A DNA stretch of 35,729 nt from a virus. Of the stretch, positions 26,801-35,602 are shown one piece after another. The translations under genes were made by a program, and so were the position numbers. Numbering within the stretch: position 1 is the stretch's first letter; each line of letters opens with the position of its first letter. The notes under the pieces are model-generated. The model worked only from the letters and a program-made list of their open reading frames with translations, ran no database searches and had not been told where the DNA came from. Location: positions 1 through 35,729 of IMG/VR virus record IMGVR_UViG_3300026253_000001; one strand, written 5' to 3'.

Positions 26801-29054
26801 TAATGATGCTGATAAGGCGGCACTTGATAAGTTTAATGAACTTGTGATTGTTGACGAGAAGGGCGCACAAGAGGGAATGGATAGGTCGCCGGAAGCGCAG
26901 AGCCGCCACTATAGCCGAATTTTACTATACGCCAAGGACGGTGACGGGGCAGACCTGCCGTCTCTCGATTTCACAGTCATTAAGAATGAAAAATTAAGGC
27001 AGTGGCTAGTGGAACGTGGCGGGGATTGGGCTAACTTTGTAGACCCCCACTTCATCGTACAGAAGATGGACTTAACTGGTGAGGTTAAGGAGGGTGGTCG
27101 CATGTATGGGGCCAACGCCCGCCTATGGCAGTTGGTTATCCAAGGTGCTCGACTCGCTAAGGAAGCCAATGTAAGGATTCGTAAGCAACAAGTTGAGGTG
27201 CTTAAATCCTACGACACAAGGAAGAAGCTTAAAAGAATCAACACGCTCTTAAGCGACCTGTTCTTTTCTGACGCTAACGAGCGCACAACTATCTTCAGAG
27301 CAAAAGACCCGGGGAGATTACAGAGTGCGCTGGGCCTGTCGGCAGAGGACGCTAATACAGTTTTCTACTACGGACAAATAATCCTTGAGCTTCGTGCCGA
27401 TATGGGTCGCGGAGCCCGTATTCGCAGTAACTTATCCGAGATCAGCGCGGAAGGTCGCGTAAGATTCTCCGAACTAGAGTTAAAGATTAAGTCAGGCGTC
27501 TATACAAGTAAGGAGATGCTTGAGTATGAGTCATACGCGCCATCTGCCGATGAGAATACAAAGAAGAACATTGCTAGAAACATGGCGCGTGCTGTGTTCG
27601 AACGGCAGGCCATTGATGCCAAGGACTTCTTTGGGTACTTTGATAGCCTGTCCAACTCTGCCCATAAGGGTGGCTACCTCTATGACCTGACTAATGAGAT
27701 CGAGTCGTGGGCCGCCCACCTTGATTCCATAGGCCAGCCCAGTAATGCCCGCTGGTGGCGCATGAAGGTGGAGAGCAACATCAAGGGCAACCTGTTTGAG
27801 TTCGAGGATAGCATCCTTGACTACGTGGCTGGTGCGATTAAGAAGACAACTAGTGTGTCTGTCGGTGATGATCTTACTGGCTCCTTCCTAGACCCCCTTC
27901 GCGGCGTACCCTCGGAACAGATCAAGGCGGGTATTGTTACTGCCATGGGTACGCTACAGAAGGCGCGTATTCACGGCCTTCTTCTGGGTAACATAGGGTG
28001 GTCGCTGACTACGCAACCCTCTAGTCTTGCGTTTACTATTAAGCAAGCGGGCCTACGCAGGACTGTTAAGGCAATGTATTCGGCCCTTCATGGTGATGTA
28101 AACTTTAGTGAGAGTGATGTGGTGTCACTCAAGGGCATGGATCACACGCTTGGCGGCGTAGAGTCTACTGACCAATTCACGGAGTTCTCCGGCAGTAAGA
28201 CTGCTAGGCATAAGCTCCGGGACTATATGGGTTGGCTTGGCGGCGTCATGGAGGACTCCCTCACAAGGGTGTCTTATGCGGCCGGCTATGACTACGCTAA
28301 GAATGAGCTAGGACTTAATAATGATGATGCCCGCATCCATGCCGACTTCGTTGCCGCCGCCACACAGTCTATGTATGACCGTGTTACACGCAACACAGCC
28401 CTTAACTCGCAATTCATTAGGTTCTTTCGCCCTATGCAGTCCTACGTATTCACAGCCCTCTCTAACTCCTTGGATACATTGGGAGTGGTTGGACGGACGC
28501 GATCCGTCAAGGTAAGGGCCGGGGAGGCATTCCGCTGGATCATGGCACAGCGAGCGTGGAGTCTTCTGTGGAGCATTGCCCTTGGTGATGATTTGCTGAA
28601 AGCACTGCTTAACCCTATCTTCGACAAGGGAACCGTGGGCTCTAACATCCCGCTGTTCGGACGCGACATAGACATTAGGATTAGCGAAATGGTTCCTTGG
28701 AAGGATGACGAGGGCTGGAAGGCGGGCGGTGCCGCAGAGCGATACGTGAAGGCTACCACTAGAATCATAGGTGCTATTGCCCGCAATGATGACAACTGGG
28801 AGCGAGAGCTTACTATCTACAACCTCCGATATGTTACGCCCATGGCTGGGTTTGGCATGAGCGTTCCCGCCCAAAACTTGGTTAAGCTTATCTCTGCCAA
28901 ACAGAACGACTACGCCTTTGAGGATATAAAGGGGAAGTCCTATGCCGAGTTCTACTACAATCACCCCGCAAGATGGTTCTCTGGTGTTGCGCTTGGCATT
29001 AAAGCAGTTGATAAGAGAGAGAAGTTTAATAAGCCAAAAGAAGATGAAGACTAG
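23865..29054 (+). CDS. Internal virion protein D (T7 gp16-like giant core protein)
   Basis: A 1729-residue protein, the longest gene here, in the T7 gp16 slot (1318). Residues 1-130 are helical and charged. A hydrophobic segment lies near 268-285 (EVPMIVASAVFPPFIAGRYY), followed by Gly/Ala-rich stretches that could cross or touch a membrane. The centre (500-900) is acidic and helical. Near 1485-1530 the run ADFVAAATQSMYDRVTRNTA, then RFFRPMQSYVF, resembles the large polyvalent-protein domains of phage core proteins. It should be ejected with the genome and act in the cell envelope. No lytic-transglycosylase or other peptidoglycan-hydrolase motif is visible, unlike T7 gp16. Confidence 0.82.
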   Translation: MATYRDFLDGGIAAGLTKSQLGNAIVDYRENIGEFDIPLPEPNAGRAAKIASKNMMNLLTDDKKKVVAELMSEDDQAFQQTKVYYNMLDGKNYNDFEAKYRMEDNYPEMSPSQILNEINKVQLYDPWEAIKKDRSIRLGEGLSLSMGALRRGFVSGTAGMGAMAGKVNEFSMWAHNKLGTPMARLKPKEPTGRLVNSAWAWKAYDRKRKEYDYDVLTKGDTSVPYDVGMKKLKEFNEFRFKAWMNTAREVEEGVSGDVPDYIKVTIPGKVWSATSEVPMIVASAVFPPFIAGRYYAEGLEESGGDHRVAAGYTALFGTIGWAIDRYTVGAGSKAFKALGKGKRGKLVMKQLKRVGLESQISGGSELITEFAESASLQAVTKGEVNWPQAIEEGLLAYVVGSGTATGAGITRVSKANLGKRVSQLTKEGFTEEESVIYVDRVNDGDVDGANRMGRNMVYNKLALFGDSVMPVIDPTSNLDVPIRFLPYTAGRLRDIRKMTDPKIKELIERTLPKEYQAEAIEAMLSPNEENLGNLNTAIAQYFLSEMRVNRESSLDEEASPSDGEPEVTGQVEPAVDEIITDFPRDPAVFRVDDEGHYKDRSIEDLADMMSDFLSTGTPIPGELVNEAAESFEYAEDLDFFFDEVRRRSERKRRERAKKNSLTPLEEIKYSERAQQMIDEAMTIFGDAVWGASQNVESGDVNPIKYRSMWHNLVGKKVEMGDITGVLAVLNDKGIDPNSRLYKEFIRATEAGQRAQQLHHVENAGGSNNQAPEQEASPDEIPFDDGAKPEPENDTVIRLLEEAEAIADDIFERLSVGDLGLTSEESELFMRYVGYKQDYDESLDPVDISELPQRAREFLARWEVVSKDLAEKIEAIKDLVGLDFNVVSGLYFPLRHKPGGKGDIITVADLFAASTGFAKSRSGTFSGVVLDPVWQVEQTVNEVSRILAIAGHKVRLIEEVRSRSVHIARAMEKKANGEELNDADKAALDKFNELVIVDEKGAQEGMDRSPEAQSRHYSRILLYAKDGDGADLPSLDFTVIKNEKLRQWLVERGGDWANFVDPHFIVQKMDLTGEVKEGGRMYGANARLWQLVIQGARLAKEANVRIRKQQVEVLKSYDTRKKLKRINTLLSDLFFSDANERTTIFRAKDPGRLQSALGLSAEDANTVFYYGQIILELRADMGRGARIRSNLSEISAEGRVRFSELELKIKSGVYTSKEMLEYESYAPSADENTKKNIARNMARAVFERQAIDAKDFFGYFDSLSNSAHKGGYLYDLTNEIESWAAHLDSIGQPSNARWWRMKVESNIKGNLFEFEDSILDYVAGAIKKTTSVSVGDDLTGSFLDPLRGVPSEQIKAGIVTAMGTLQKARIHGLLLGNIGWSLTTQPSSLAFTIKQAGLRRTVKAMYSALHGDVNFSESDVVSLKGMDHTLGGVESTDQFTEFSGSKTARHKLRDYMGWLGGVMEDSLTRVSYAAGYDYAKNELGLNNDDARIHADFVAAATQSMYDRVTRNTALNSQFIRFFRPMQSYVFTALSNSLDTLGVVGRTRSVKVRAGEAFRWIMAQRAWSLLWSIALGDDLLKALLNPIFDKGTVGSNIPLFGRDIDIRISEMVPWKDDEGWKAGGAAERYVKATTRIIGAIARNDDNWERELTIYNLRYVTPMAGFGMSVPAQNLVKLISAKQNDYAFEDIKGKSYAEFYYNHPARWFSGVALGIKAVDKREKFNKPKEDED

Positions 29055-29062
29055 TAAAGTTC

Positions 29063-29091
29063 TTGACAAGAAGTTGCGACCCCTATATATA
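29063..29091 (+). promoter_or_regulatory. Fibre-operon promoter
   Basis: TTGACA (29063-29068), exactly 17 bases, then TATATA (29086-29091), in the 54-base gap after the core gene. The start site would be about 10 bases before the ATG at 29109, giving a short leader with GAGGA as ribosome-binding site. It matches the capsid promoter in style, another host sigma70-type late promoter. Confidence 0.6.
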
Positions 29092-29108
29092 ACATAACGA
29101 GGAATATC

Positions 29109-30392
29109 ATGGCCCTAGAAACAACTATTAATTCAGTATCAGCTTCACCAATAGAGCCGACTACCGGCTTCCCATTCAATGTGCCGTTTTTTGACATCGC
29201 CGACATTGTAGTAACGGTGCTATTAACTCAGGAAGCCGGGCCCAAAAAGCTAACATATACTGACGATATTGCTAATAATAATAACAACTACTTCAGTATC
29301 GAGCCCACCAATGGCGACACCGCGCTGGGTGCCGAGATTACAATAGGCGGGAACGGTTACGGGGCAGGAAGTCAGGTGGTCATCGAGCGCATCTTACAGT
29401 TCACACAGCAGTATGACCTGCAGGAAGGATCTTCCATTGACCCCACGGCCCTTAACAAAGCACTAGACCGTATGGTGGCGCAGAACCAACAGCAAGAGGG
29501 TGGGATTGCTAAGGCCATTTCCTTCCCCGCTACTGACTCCGGGGTGTCCTACGAGGTTACGCAGAGCCCTACAGAACGGGCCGGCAAAGCACTAGGGTTC
29601 GACTCGAACGGTAACATCTCAGAGCTTTCCTTGGTGGATGCCGGTGGTGTGGCGGTGAGTAATACCAAAGGGTTGGTGATTTCTGGCGGCATTATTGAGG
29701 CCAAGACAGACGGTGTAAGCACAAGCTTCGGCTCCGGTGGTAACATTATCGTTAAGGACGGCGGTGTTACTACAGAGAAGCTGGCTGTTAATGCGGTAAC
29801 TTCCCCCAATATTCTTGATGATGCCGTAAATACCAGTAAGATCCTTAATAAGAATGTGACCTTTGCGAAGATTCAGGACATCTCATCGACAAGAGTTCTG
29901 GGACGGGTCTCATCTGGTATCGGGACAGCGGAAGAGCTTGTCCTTGATACCAATCTGGACACCACCTCTAACTCTCACGATACACTTGCCTCGGCCAAAG
30001 CCATTAAGGCTTATGTGGACGGGATGACCTACGACTGGGAATACGTCGCAGTTACAGGCGGAACAACCGGACTGTATCAAACAGGATCTGGTACTTACAC
30101 ATTCAATATTGAGGATTTCATCGGGACGGACTTGGACACGGATGAGATCCGGTGGATACACATTGAAGCGTATGCGTTTAGTTCGAATGGCAGCGTCAAT
30201 AAGGTGTCGGTTACTTACCCAGACGGTACGTCCACTATATTATGCGAAGCCTATGGGTCTAACAGCGACGACGACGGCGGCAACAGATTAACCGGAGCAG
30301 TTCCAATAAACAAAAATCAAACTTCGTTTCAGCTAGTAAATACAGGCGCGACCTTCCAGATCCGAGGCGTAACGCAACGCACATTCTCATAA
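29109..30392 (+). CDS. Tail fibre anchor with T7 gp17-type N-terminus
   Basis: A 427-residue protein. The first ~150 residues match the T7 tail fibre N-terminal domain: an FPFNVPFFDIADIVV start, the G-x-Y-x-G-x-Q-V-V-I-E-R strand, the QYDLQEGSSIDPTALNKALD motif and the MVAQNQQQ helix. This domain trimerises and clips onto the nozzle-portal junction. A beta-structured middle has GGVTTEKLAVNAVTSPNILD repeats of the collagen-free fibre shaft type. The C-terminal ~100 residues form a beta-rich knob. It is short for a complete receptor-binding fibre, suggesting that it anchors the 1641-residue fibre that follows. A strong promoter lies just upstream. Confidence 0.88.
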   Translation: MALETTINSVSASPIEPTTGFPFNVPFFDIADIVVTVLLTQEAGPKKLTYTDDIANNNNNYFSIEPTNGDTALGAEITIGGNGYGAGSQVVIERILQFTQQYDLQEGSSIDPTALNKALDRMVAQNQQQEGGIAKAISFPATDSGVSYEVTQSPTERAGKALGFDSNGNISELSLVDAGGVAVSNTKGLVISGGIIEAKTDGVSTSFGSGGNIIVKDGGVTTEKLAVNAVTSPNILDDAVNTSKILNKNVTFAKIQDISSTRVLGRVSSGIGTAEELVLDTNLDTTSNSHDTLASAKAIKAYVDGMTYDWEYVAVTGGTTGLYQTGSGTYTFNIEDFIGTDLDTDEIRWIHIEAYAFSSNGSVNKVSVTYPDGTSTILCEAYGSNSDDDGGNRLTGAVPINKNQTSFQLVNTGATFQIRGVTQRTFS

Positions 30393-30414
30393 ACTTGACC
30401 AGTAGGAACACGCA

Positions 30415-30618
30415 ATGGATTTATCAAAAGCAGAGCAGGAGTGGGTGGAGACGGCGAGCAAGTACGTTGACACTAAGCACCTACCACTGGCGGGTAAGTT
30501 ATTAAAGACGTTTGAAGACACGTCAACTATCATAGGGCGCGGCATCCTGCTTGCCCTTATGTTTGGCGGCATGGCCGGTGTACTCTGGTGGGTCGGGTCA
30601 AGAATAGTAAAATTTTAA
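30415..30618 (+). CDS. 67-residue single-helix membrane protein, possible holin
   Basis: A small protein with a charged N-terminal helix (KAEQEWVETASKYVDTKH), then one transmembrane helix at about 41-62 rich in Gly, Met and Trp, and a short basic end. In T7 the gene after tail fibre gp17 is the holin 17.5, also 67 residues and also with a single membrane span. Synteny and size therefore favour a holin here, though another holin-like protein follows the lysozyme (786-1217). AGGA precedes the ATG. The two may act as holin and antiholin or serve different steps. Confidence 0.6.
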   Translation: MDLSKAEQEWVETASKYVDTKHLPLAGKLLKTFEDTSTIIGRGILLALMFGGMAGVLWWVGSRIVKF

Positions 30619-30627
30619 GGGGATATT

Positions 30628-33600
30628 ATGGGAAAGTTAGAAAAGATTTCGAGCAACGGACAGACTAACAAAGATTGGCGCGACGTTATTGATGCTGGTA
30701 TCGACCGCATTAATGAGTCATCCATGGATAGTGACGTTACCTTAACCGTTAATGAAGCCACATCGGTGGTTGCTACTGGCTACATTGAGGGAACCTTTGG
30801 CTCTCTACAGGACGCCATTGACGCCGTACCCAAGAACTTGGGCGGCAAGTACCTTAAGGTACAGTTTGTGGGCACATCCGAGGCGGCTAAAACATACGCC
30901 TTTAATACTATGATCCAGTTCAAAAACTTCACTTCCGGCGGCATCCTTCTGCTGGGCGATGCGGCAGAGGATAATCAGGTCGACGGCGGCCGGGTACTTC
31001 ACTACGACCAGTCCAATACACTAGACTTTACGTCCAACACCTCCACCGAGGCGGGAACAGCGGGTATTGAGTTCAACCGTTGTGACGCCTTCCCCAAGGT
31101 TCGTAACCTTAAGCTTATGATCCCTGACACGGACGGATTCGAGGCCATACTTGGTTATGACTGCGACACTATCGAGGTAGACGGGTGCCAGATTACTGGT
31201 ACCATCGATGGGGAAAATAATAGCCGCGGGGTAACCTTTGTCTACTGTGATAACGCATCTGTCAGGAAGACCTACATTGATAGCGTTCGCTTTGGTGTTT
31301 ACTCGCGGCTGGGTTCGCAGGTATATGTAGATGAATCTCAATCACTTAATGGCTCCGACGAACGGCCGGATTACTTTACCTACGCTGGCACCGGCGGGAT
31401 TCTCACAAATAACTGCATACCTAAGCAGGGCTCTATCGCTGACTGTAGTGCCAGTACCGGAACTATCCGAAACACAGATGATATCTGGGTATATCTGAAC
31501 GAAACCATGAGCGGGGCAACGATACAGGACATCATTGATAGACAGCCCCGCAGTCTAAACGGCCGCGAGATTACGTTCCAGTTTGGTGACGGCACTTACG
31601 ACCTCGAACAAAAACTAATGTTCGTAGGCTTTGGTAATGGTGCGCTTAATATCCTAGGCAATGATGCCAACTCAAGTAGTGCTTCCTCCAAGTCTGTTAT
31701 CCTTAACTTCACGGACGCAGAATCCGGCATCTATGTTAGGCAGTGCGAAGAGCTTTACGTTCGGGATCTTTATATCAAAATCATTGACACTAGTGGCAAG
31801 GCCGCCCTGTCTTTGGAGCGGACTACAGAGAGCACGGTGGATTCCTGCTCACTTTACGTTAGCGGTACCGCGTTGAAAGATAACTACGGGATCAAATCAA
31901 CACGTACTAAGTCATTCATTCTCGACTGCTTCTTTGGTAACGGAGAGTACGGTATCTTTGCTGGCGAGGCGGCTCATGTTTCGGTAAAGAATGCCGGTGT
32001 GATTGATAGTGTGACGGCACCGGATTACGGTAACGCGGCTTATAACGGAGGGATCTTAGGGGCATTCGATAGCTTGCTTGAGGGCACGGTGGAGACGTTC
32101 CGCAAGAGCGATAGCGGCGTTATCACCAACCTCTTAACCCAAGAGTTGGACGATAATACCAACACCGCAATGGGCACGGAGGTCTTGAAATCCCTCGACG
32201 ACGGCGTGAACAACACGGGTGTTGGTTACAGAGCACTCAATGATAATATCGGCGGCGACCACAACACCGCCTTCGGATCGGGCTCCCTGAAGAATAATGA
32301 AGGCGGCGGTAACAATACGGCTGTCGGGGTGAACACGCTCCATTTAAACAAAGAAGGTACTAGTAACGTGGCTGTCGGATACGACGCGCTCAATCAATGT
32401 GAGACCTCGAAAAATACTGCTGTCGGGGCGAACGCGCTCAAGGTTAACGAAACAGGTATTAGTAACGTGGCTGTCGGATACGACGCGCTCGCCGCTAACA
32501 AAGCAAGTCACAATACGGCCACCGGGACGTGCTCGCTCAAGGCTAACACAACCGGCATCAAGAACGTAGCCGACGGAAAGAGCGCACTTAGGTTTAACAC
32601 CTCGGGCTCGTATAACACGGCTAGTGGTTACGAGGCACTCAAGGCCAACATCGAGGGCTCGGACAACACTGCCGTTGGTTACTTTGCGCTCAGGAATTCC
32701 GAAGGAGATGGTAGCGATAGCAATACGGCCGTTGGAGCATATGCCCTGACGGACAATGAGGGTGGCATTGAGAATACAGCCGTTGGAAGATCCGCGCTCT
32801 ACAAGAACAAAGAGGGCGTCGAAAACACCGCCATAGGAGTGAGCGCACTACACGACAACACCGCAAGTAACAACACGGCCATTGGTAAGGACGCACTGTA
32901 TAAAAACGTGGGAGGTGCCTTCAACACAGCCACCGGAGGGAGCGCGCTCTACACCAACGAGTCGGGCGCGGAAAATACTGCCACCGGATCGAACGCACTG
33001 AATAAAAATAAAGGGGGCGATGCCAACACCGCCGTCGGAGTAAGCACACTCCACGAAAACATAGAGGGTTCCAGCAATACAGCCGTTGGGAAGAAGGCAC
33101 TCTACTTCAACACCGACAACAACAACACTGCCGTCGGTAATTCCGCACTACACGACAACGACACCGGCCACCACAATACAGCTACAGGAACGGGCGCACT
33201 GTACGACAACACGGCTGGTATATACAATACAGCAAGCGGAGCGGACGCACTACAGGGCAACACAACGGGCTCGAACAATACCGCTGTCGGTCATTCTGCC
33301 CTAAAGGAAATAAACGCAGGCAACAACGACAACACAGCCGTTGGATATGAGGCACTCCTCAAGAACAACATGAGCGGCCTCACGGCTGTAGGGTCTGGTG
33401 CGCTCATGAGCAACACCTCCGGCCCCAACAACACTGGTATCGGAAGAGACGCACTCACGGCTAACACAGGTGGAGGTAACAACACTGCTGTCGGACATGC
33501 TTCGTTGAAGGCTAACGACGGAGGTAACAACAACGCGGCCTTCGGGATAAACGCACTCTACTTAAACACCTCGGGCTCACTTAATACTGCCACTGGAGCC

Positions 33601-35553
33601 AACGCACTCAAGAGCAACAACGGCACGAGCAACACGGCCGTCGGATACGACGCACTCCAAGGTAACACAACGGGTAATAACAATACCGCTGTCGGGAAGG
33701 AATCTCTCCGTTCGATTGGAGCCGGTAAACATCAAAACACGGGTGTTGGTGCGGAATCACTGTACCATTGCGGAGGCCCGAACAACACGGGTATCGGATA
33801 TCGAGCCCTAAAGGGTCTCACAGGTGCTACTGGCGATAACAACACTGCCGCCGGATATGATGCACTCTTAACTAATAAGCTGGGCAACAATAACACTGGC
33901 ATTGGAGCGTTAGCCCTGAAGTTGAATAAGGACGGCCATAACAACACTGCTGTTGGTAGATCCTCCCTAAGAACCAACGTCACCGGCAACTATAACACTG
34001 CTGTCGGATATGACGCATTGGCCGACAACACCGCAAGTGACAACACGTCAGTCGGATATAACTCCATGCTGAAAAACATAACCGGCGAGCAAAACACGGC
34101 CATTGGAGTAAGTGCACTCCGGGCTAACGTCGGAGGTGGCAATAATGTGGCAGTCGGCATGGGTGCACTCGACGCTAACGGACCTTCAGGCAATAACAGT
34201 ACTCAGGGCTATAACAACACAGCCATTGGAGTAAGTGCACTCAAGGCTAACACGACTGGCGAATCCAATACTGCAGTCGGAAGAACTGCCCTCTTCGCCA
34301 ACACAGGCGGCACGCACAACACAGCTACTGGAACTGGCGCACTCAATGCTAATACAAACGGCGACTACAACACTGCAGTCGGGAGATATGCCCTTAAAAA
34401 CCCGACGGGTGAGAACGCTAATAGAAACACGGCAGTCGGTGCGAGTGCCCTTTACGGAGCTGTGAATGGCAACGGCGCGGACAACACTGCCATCGGATAC
34501 AACACACTCTACTCTGACGACGGCGGAGCTCAGAACACAGCCTTAGGGTCTCACGCGCTTTACAAAAACGACGACGGTGACAGCAACACCGCCAGTGGTT
34601 ACAAGGCACTCTTCGAGAACACCGAAGGAAACAGCAACACCGCCACCGGAGGAAACGCACTTAGGGCTAACATAATCGGCAACCAAAACACAGCCGCCGG
34701 AATGAGCGCACTTAGGTTTAACAAAGCAAATTACAACACGGCTGACGGATATTGTGCGCTTTACACCAACGACGGTGGCGCCGGGAACACAGCCGTTGGA
34801 CGCTCCTCGCTCTATAGTAACACCCAAGGAGACGACAACGCGGCTTGCGGATCAAGTGCACTCTACTTCAACACGAGTGGCACGAGCAACGCGGCCCTTG
34901 GACAAAACGCACTCAACGGCAACATCACGGGAGGCTCAAACACGGCCGTTGGTTACAAGGCACTCTTCGAGAACGAAACCGGCGGTAACAATACGGCCAG
35001 TGGATACCACGCACTCCTATCTAACACCGCAAGTAACAATACGGCCACCGGATACGAGGCCCTCCAGGCCAACGTGGGTGGCGACAGGAATACTGCCAGC
35101 GGAAGATCAGCCCTCTTCGCCAATGTTTCTGGAAACTACAACACCGCCATGGGAAATAGCGCGCTCAGGGCTAACACAGAGGGTCATGAAAACGCGGCGT
35201 TTGGTCGGAACGCAGGGTATTACCTCAACGATGGTTCCTCTGAAAACGAAACCTCCTCTGACTCGTTGTTCCTCGGTGCGGAGACTAAGGCAAAGGATGC
35301 TGGCGGCACTAATGAAATTGTAATCGGATACGGTGCCACAGGTAACGGCAGTAACACCGCAACCTACGGCAACGGAAGCATTGGAGAGCATGTGTTCGCC
35401 AACGGTAACCTCGTTGTGGCATCTCCCAATGTACCGACAGAGGGGGCCGGCTCGGACGGCATTACGGGAGAAATCGCGTGGGATGCTGGATTTGTTTATG
35501 TCTGCACAGCCACCAATACATGGAAACGCACAGCAATATCTACTTGGTCATAG
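30628..35553 (+). CDS. Giant repeat tail fibre / adhesin (YadA-head-like)
   Basis: A 1641-residue virion fibre candidate. Residues 1-45 are a short helical lead. About 58-260 and 298-478 are two diverged copies of a right-handed beta-helix module. Residues 512-1539 are some 60 tandem repeats of about 17 residues, consensus N-T-A-V-G-x-x-A-L-x-x-N-x-x-G-x-x, closely like the NSVAxG repeats of trimeric autotransporter heads, so a trimeric beta-roll rod is expected. The repeats close with a TAA-head-like NEIVIGYGATGNGSN block, and the end (VYVCTATNTWKRT) resembles the small C-terminal domain of phage fibres. There is no T7-type anchor, so it probably joins the preceding 427-residue protein. AGGGG precedes the ATG. 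Confidence 0.85.
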   Translation: MGKLEKISSNGQTNKDWRDVIDAGIDRINESSMDSDVTLTVNEATSVVATGYIEGTFGSLQDAIDAVPKNLGGKYLKVQFVGTSEAAKTYAFNTMIQFKNFTSGGILLLGDAAEDNQVDGGRVLHYDQSNTLDFTSNTSTEAGTAGIEFNRCDAFPKVRNLKLMIPDTDGFEAILGYDCDTIEVDGCQITGTIDGENNSRGVTFVYCDNASVRKTYIDSVRFGVYSRLGSQVYVDESQSLNGSDERPDYFTYAGTGGILTNNCIPKQGSIADCSASTGTIRNTDDIWVYLNETMSGATIQDIIDRQPRSLNGREITFQFGDGTYDLEQKLMFVGFGNGALNILGNDANSSSASSKSVILNFTDAESGIYVRQCEELYVRDLYIKIIDTSGKAALSLERTTESTVDSCSLYVSGTALKDNYGIKSTRTKSFILDCFFGNGEYGIFAGEAAHVSVKNAGVIDSVTAPDYGNAAYNGGILGAFDSLLEGTVETFRKSDSGVITNLLTQELDDNTNTAMGTEVLKSLDDGVNNTGVGYRALNDNIGGDHNTAFGSGSLKNNEGGGNNTAVGVNTLHLNKEGTSNVAVGYDALNQCETSKNTAVGANALKVNETGISNVAVGYDALAANKASHNTATGTCSLKANTTGIKNVADGKSALRFNTSGSYNTASGYEALKANIEGSDNTAVGYFALRNSEGDGSDSNTAVGAYALTDNEGGIENTAVGRSALYKNKEGVENTAIGVSALHDNTASNNTAIGKDALYKNVGGAFNTATGGSALYTNESGAENTATGSNALNKNKGGDANTAVGVSTLHENIEGSSNTAVGKKALYFNTDNNNTAVGNSALHDNDTGHHNTATGTGALYDNTAGIYNTASGADALQGNTTGSNNTAVGHSALKEINAGNNDNTAVGYEALLKNNMSGLTAVGSGALMSNTSGPNNTGIGRDALTANTGGGNNTAVGHASLKANDGGNNNAAFGINALYLNTSGSLNTATGANALKSNNGTSNTAVGYDALQGNTTGNNNTAVGKESLRSIGAGKHQNTGVGAESLYHCGGPNNTGIGYRALKGLTGATGDNNTAAGYDALLTNKLGNNNTGIGALALKLNKDGHNNTAVGRSSLRTNVTGNYNTAVGYDALADNTASDNTSVGYNSMLKNITGEQNTAIGVSALRANVGGGNNVAVGMGALDANGPSGNNSTQGYNNTAIGVSALKANTTGESNTAVGRTALFANTGGTHNTATGTGALNANTNGDYNTAVGRYALKNPTGENANRNTAVGASALYGAVNGNGADNTAIGYNTLYSDDGGAQNTALGSHALYKNDDGDSNTASGYKALFENTEGNSNTATGGNALRANIIGNQNTAAGMSALRFNKANYNTADGYCALYTNDGGAGNTAVGRSSLYSNTQGDDNAACGSSALYFNTSGTSNAALGQNALNGNITGGSNTAVGYKALFENETGGNNTASGYHALLSNTASNNTATGYEALQANVGGDRNTASGRSALFANVSGNYNTAMGNSALRANTEGHENAAFGRNAGYYLNDGSSENETSSDSLFLGAETKAKDAGGTNEIVIGYGATGNGSNTATYGNGSIGEHVFANGNLVVASPNVPTEGAGSDGITGEIAWDAGFVYVCTATNTWKRTAISTWS
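32161..35244 (+). repeat. About 60 tandem ~51-base coding repeats in the fibre gene
   Basis: In-frame repeats of 48-72 bases (mostly 51), each coding for N-T-A-x-G, two variable residues, A-L, two variable residues, N, two variable, G and two variable. Conserved and variable positions alternate. No two units I compared were identical at the DNA level, so this is an old, diversified array and not a recent expansion. Occasional units are a residue or two shorter or longer, and one carries an extra seven residues (GNNSTQGYN region, near 34180-34213). Confidence 0.93.
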
Positions 35554-35602
35554 TAGATTGTTATAGATAGCGGAATCGCTAAACATTACTTCACCGAAAA
35601 TT

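Noticed and set aside
28308-29069. A 253-residue minus-strand open frame opposite the end of the core gene
   Set aside because: It lies wholly antisense to a continuous 1729-residue gene, lacks a ribosome-binding site and has a patternless sequence.
32161-35244. CRISPR array or diversity-generating retroelement target
   Set aside because: The repeats are coding, contiguous and without unique spacers, and no reverse transcriptase or template repeat exists in the genome.
34754-35323. A 189-residue Thr/Arg/Pro-rich frame inside the fibre repeats
   Set aside because: It is the +1-type reading of repeated DNA; its own repetition comes from the 51-base array.
35568-35581. TAGCG-GAAT-CGCTA hairpin after the fibre gene as a terminator
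   Set aside because: The stem is only five pairs and no T-run follows; late transcription must also continue into the lysis genes.
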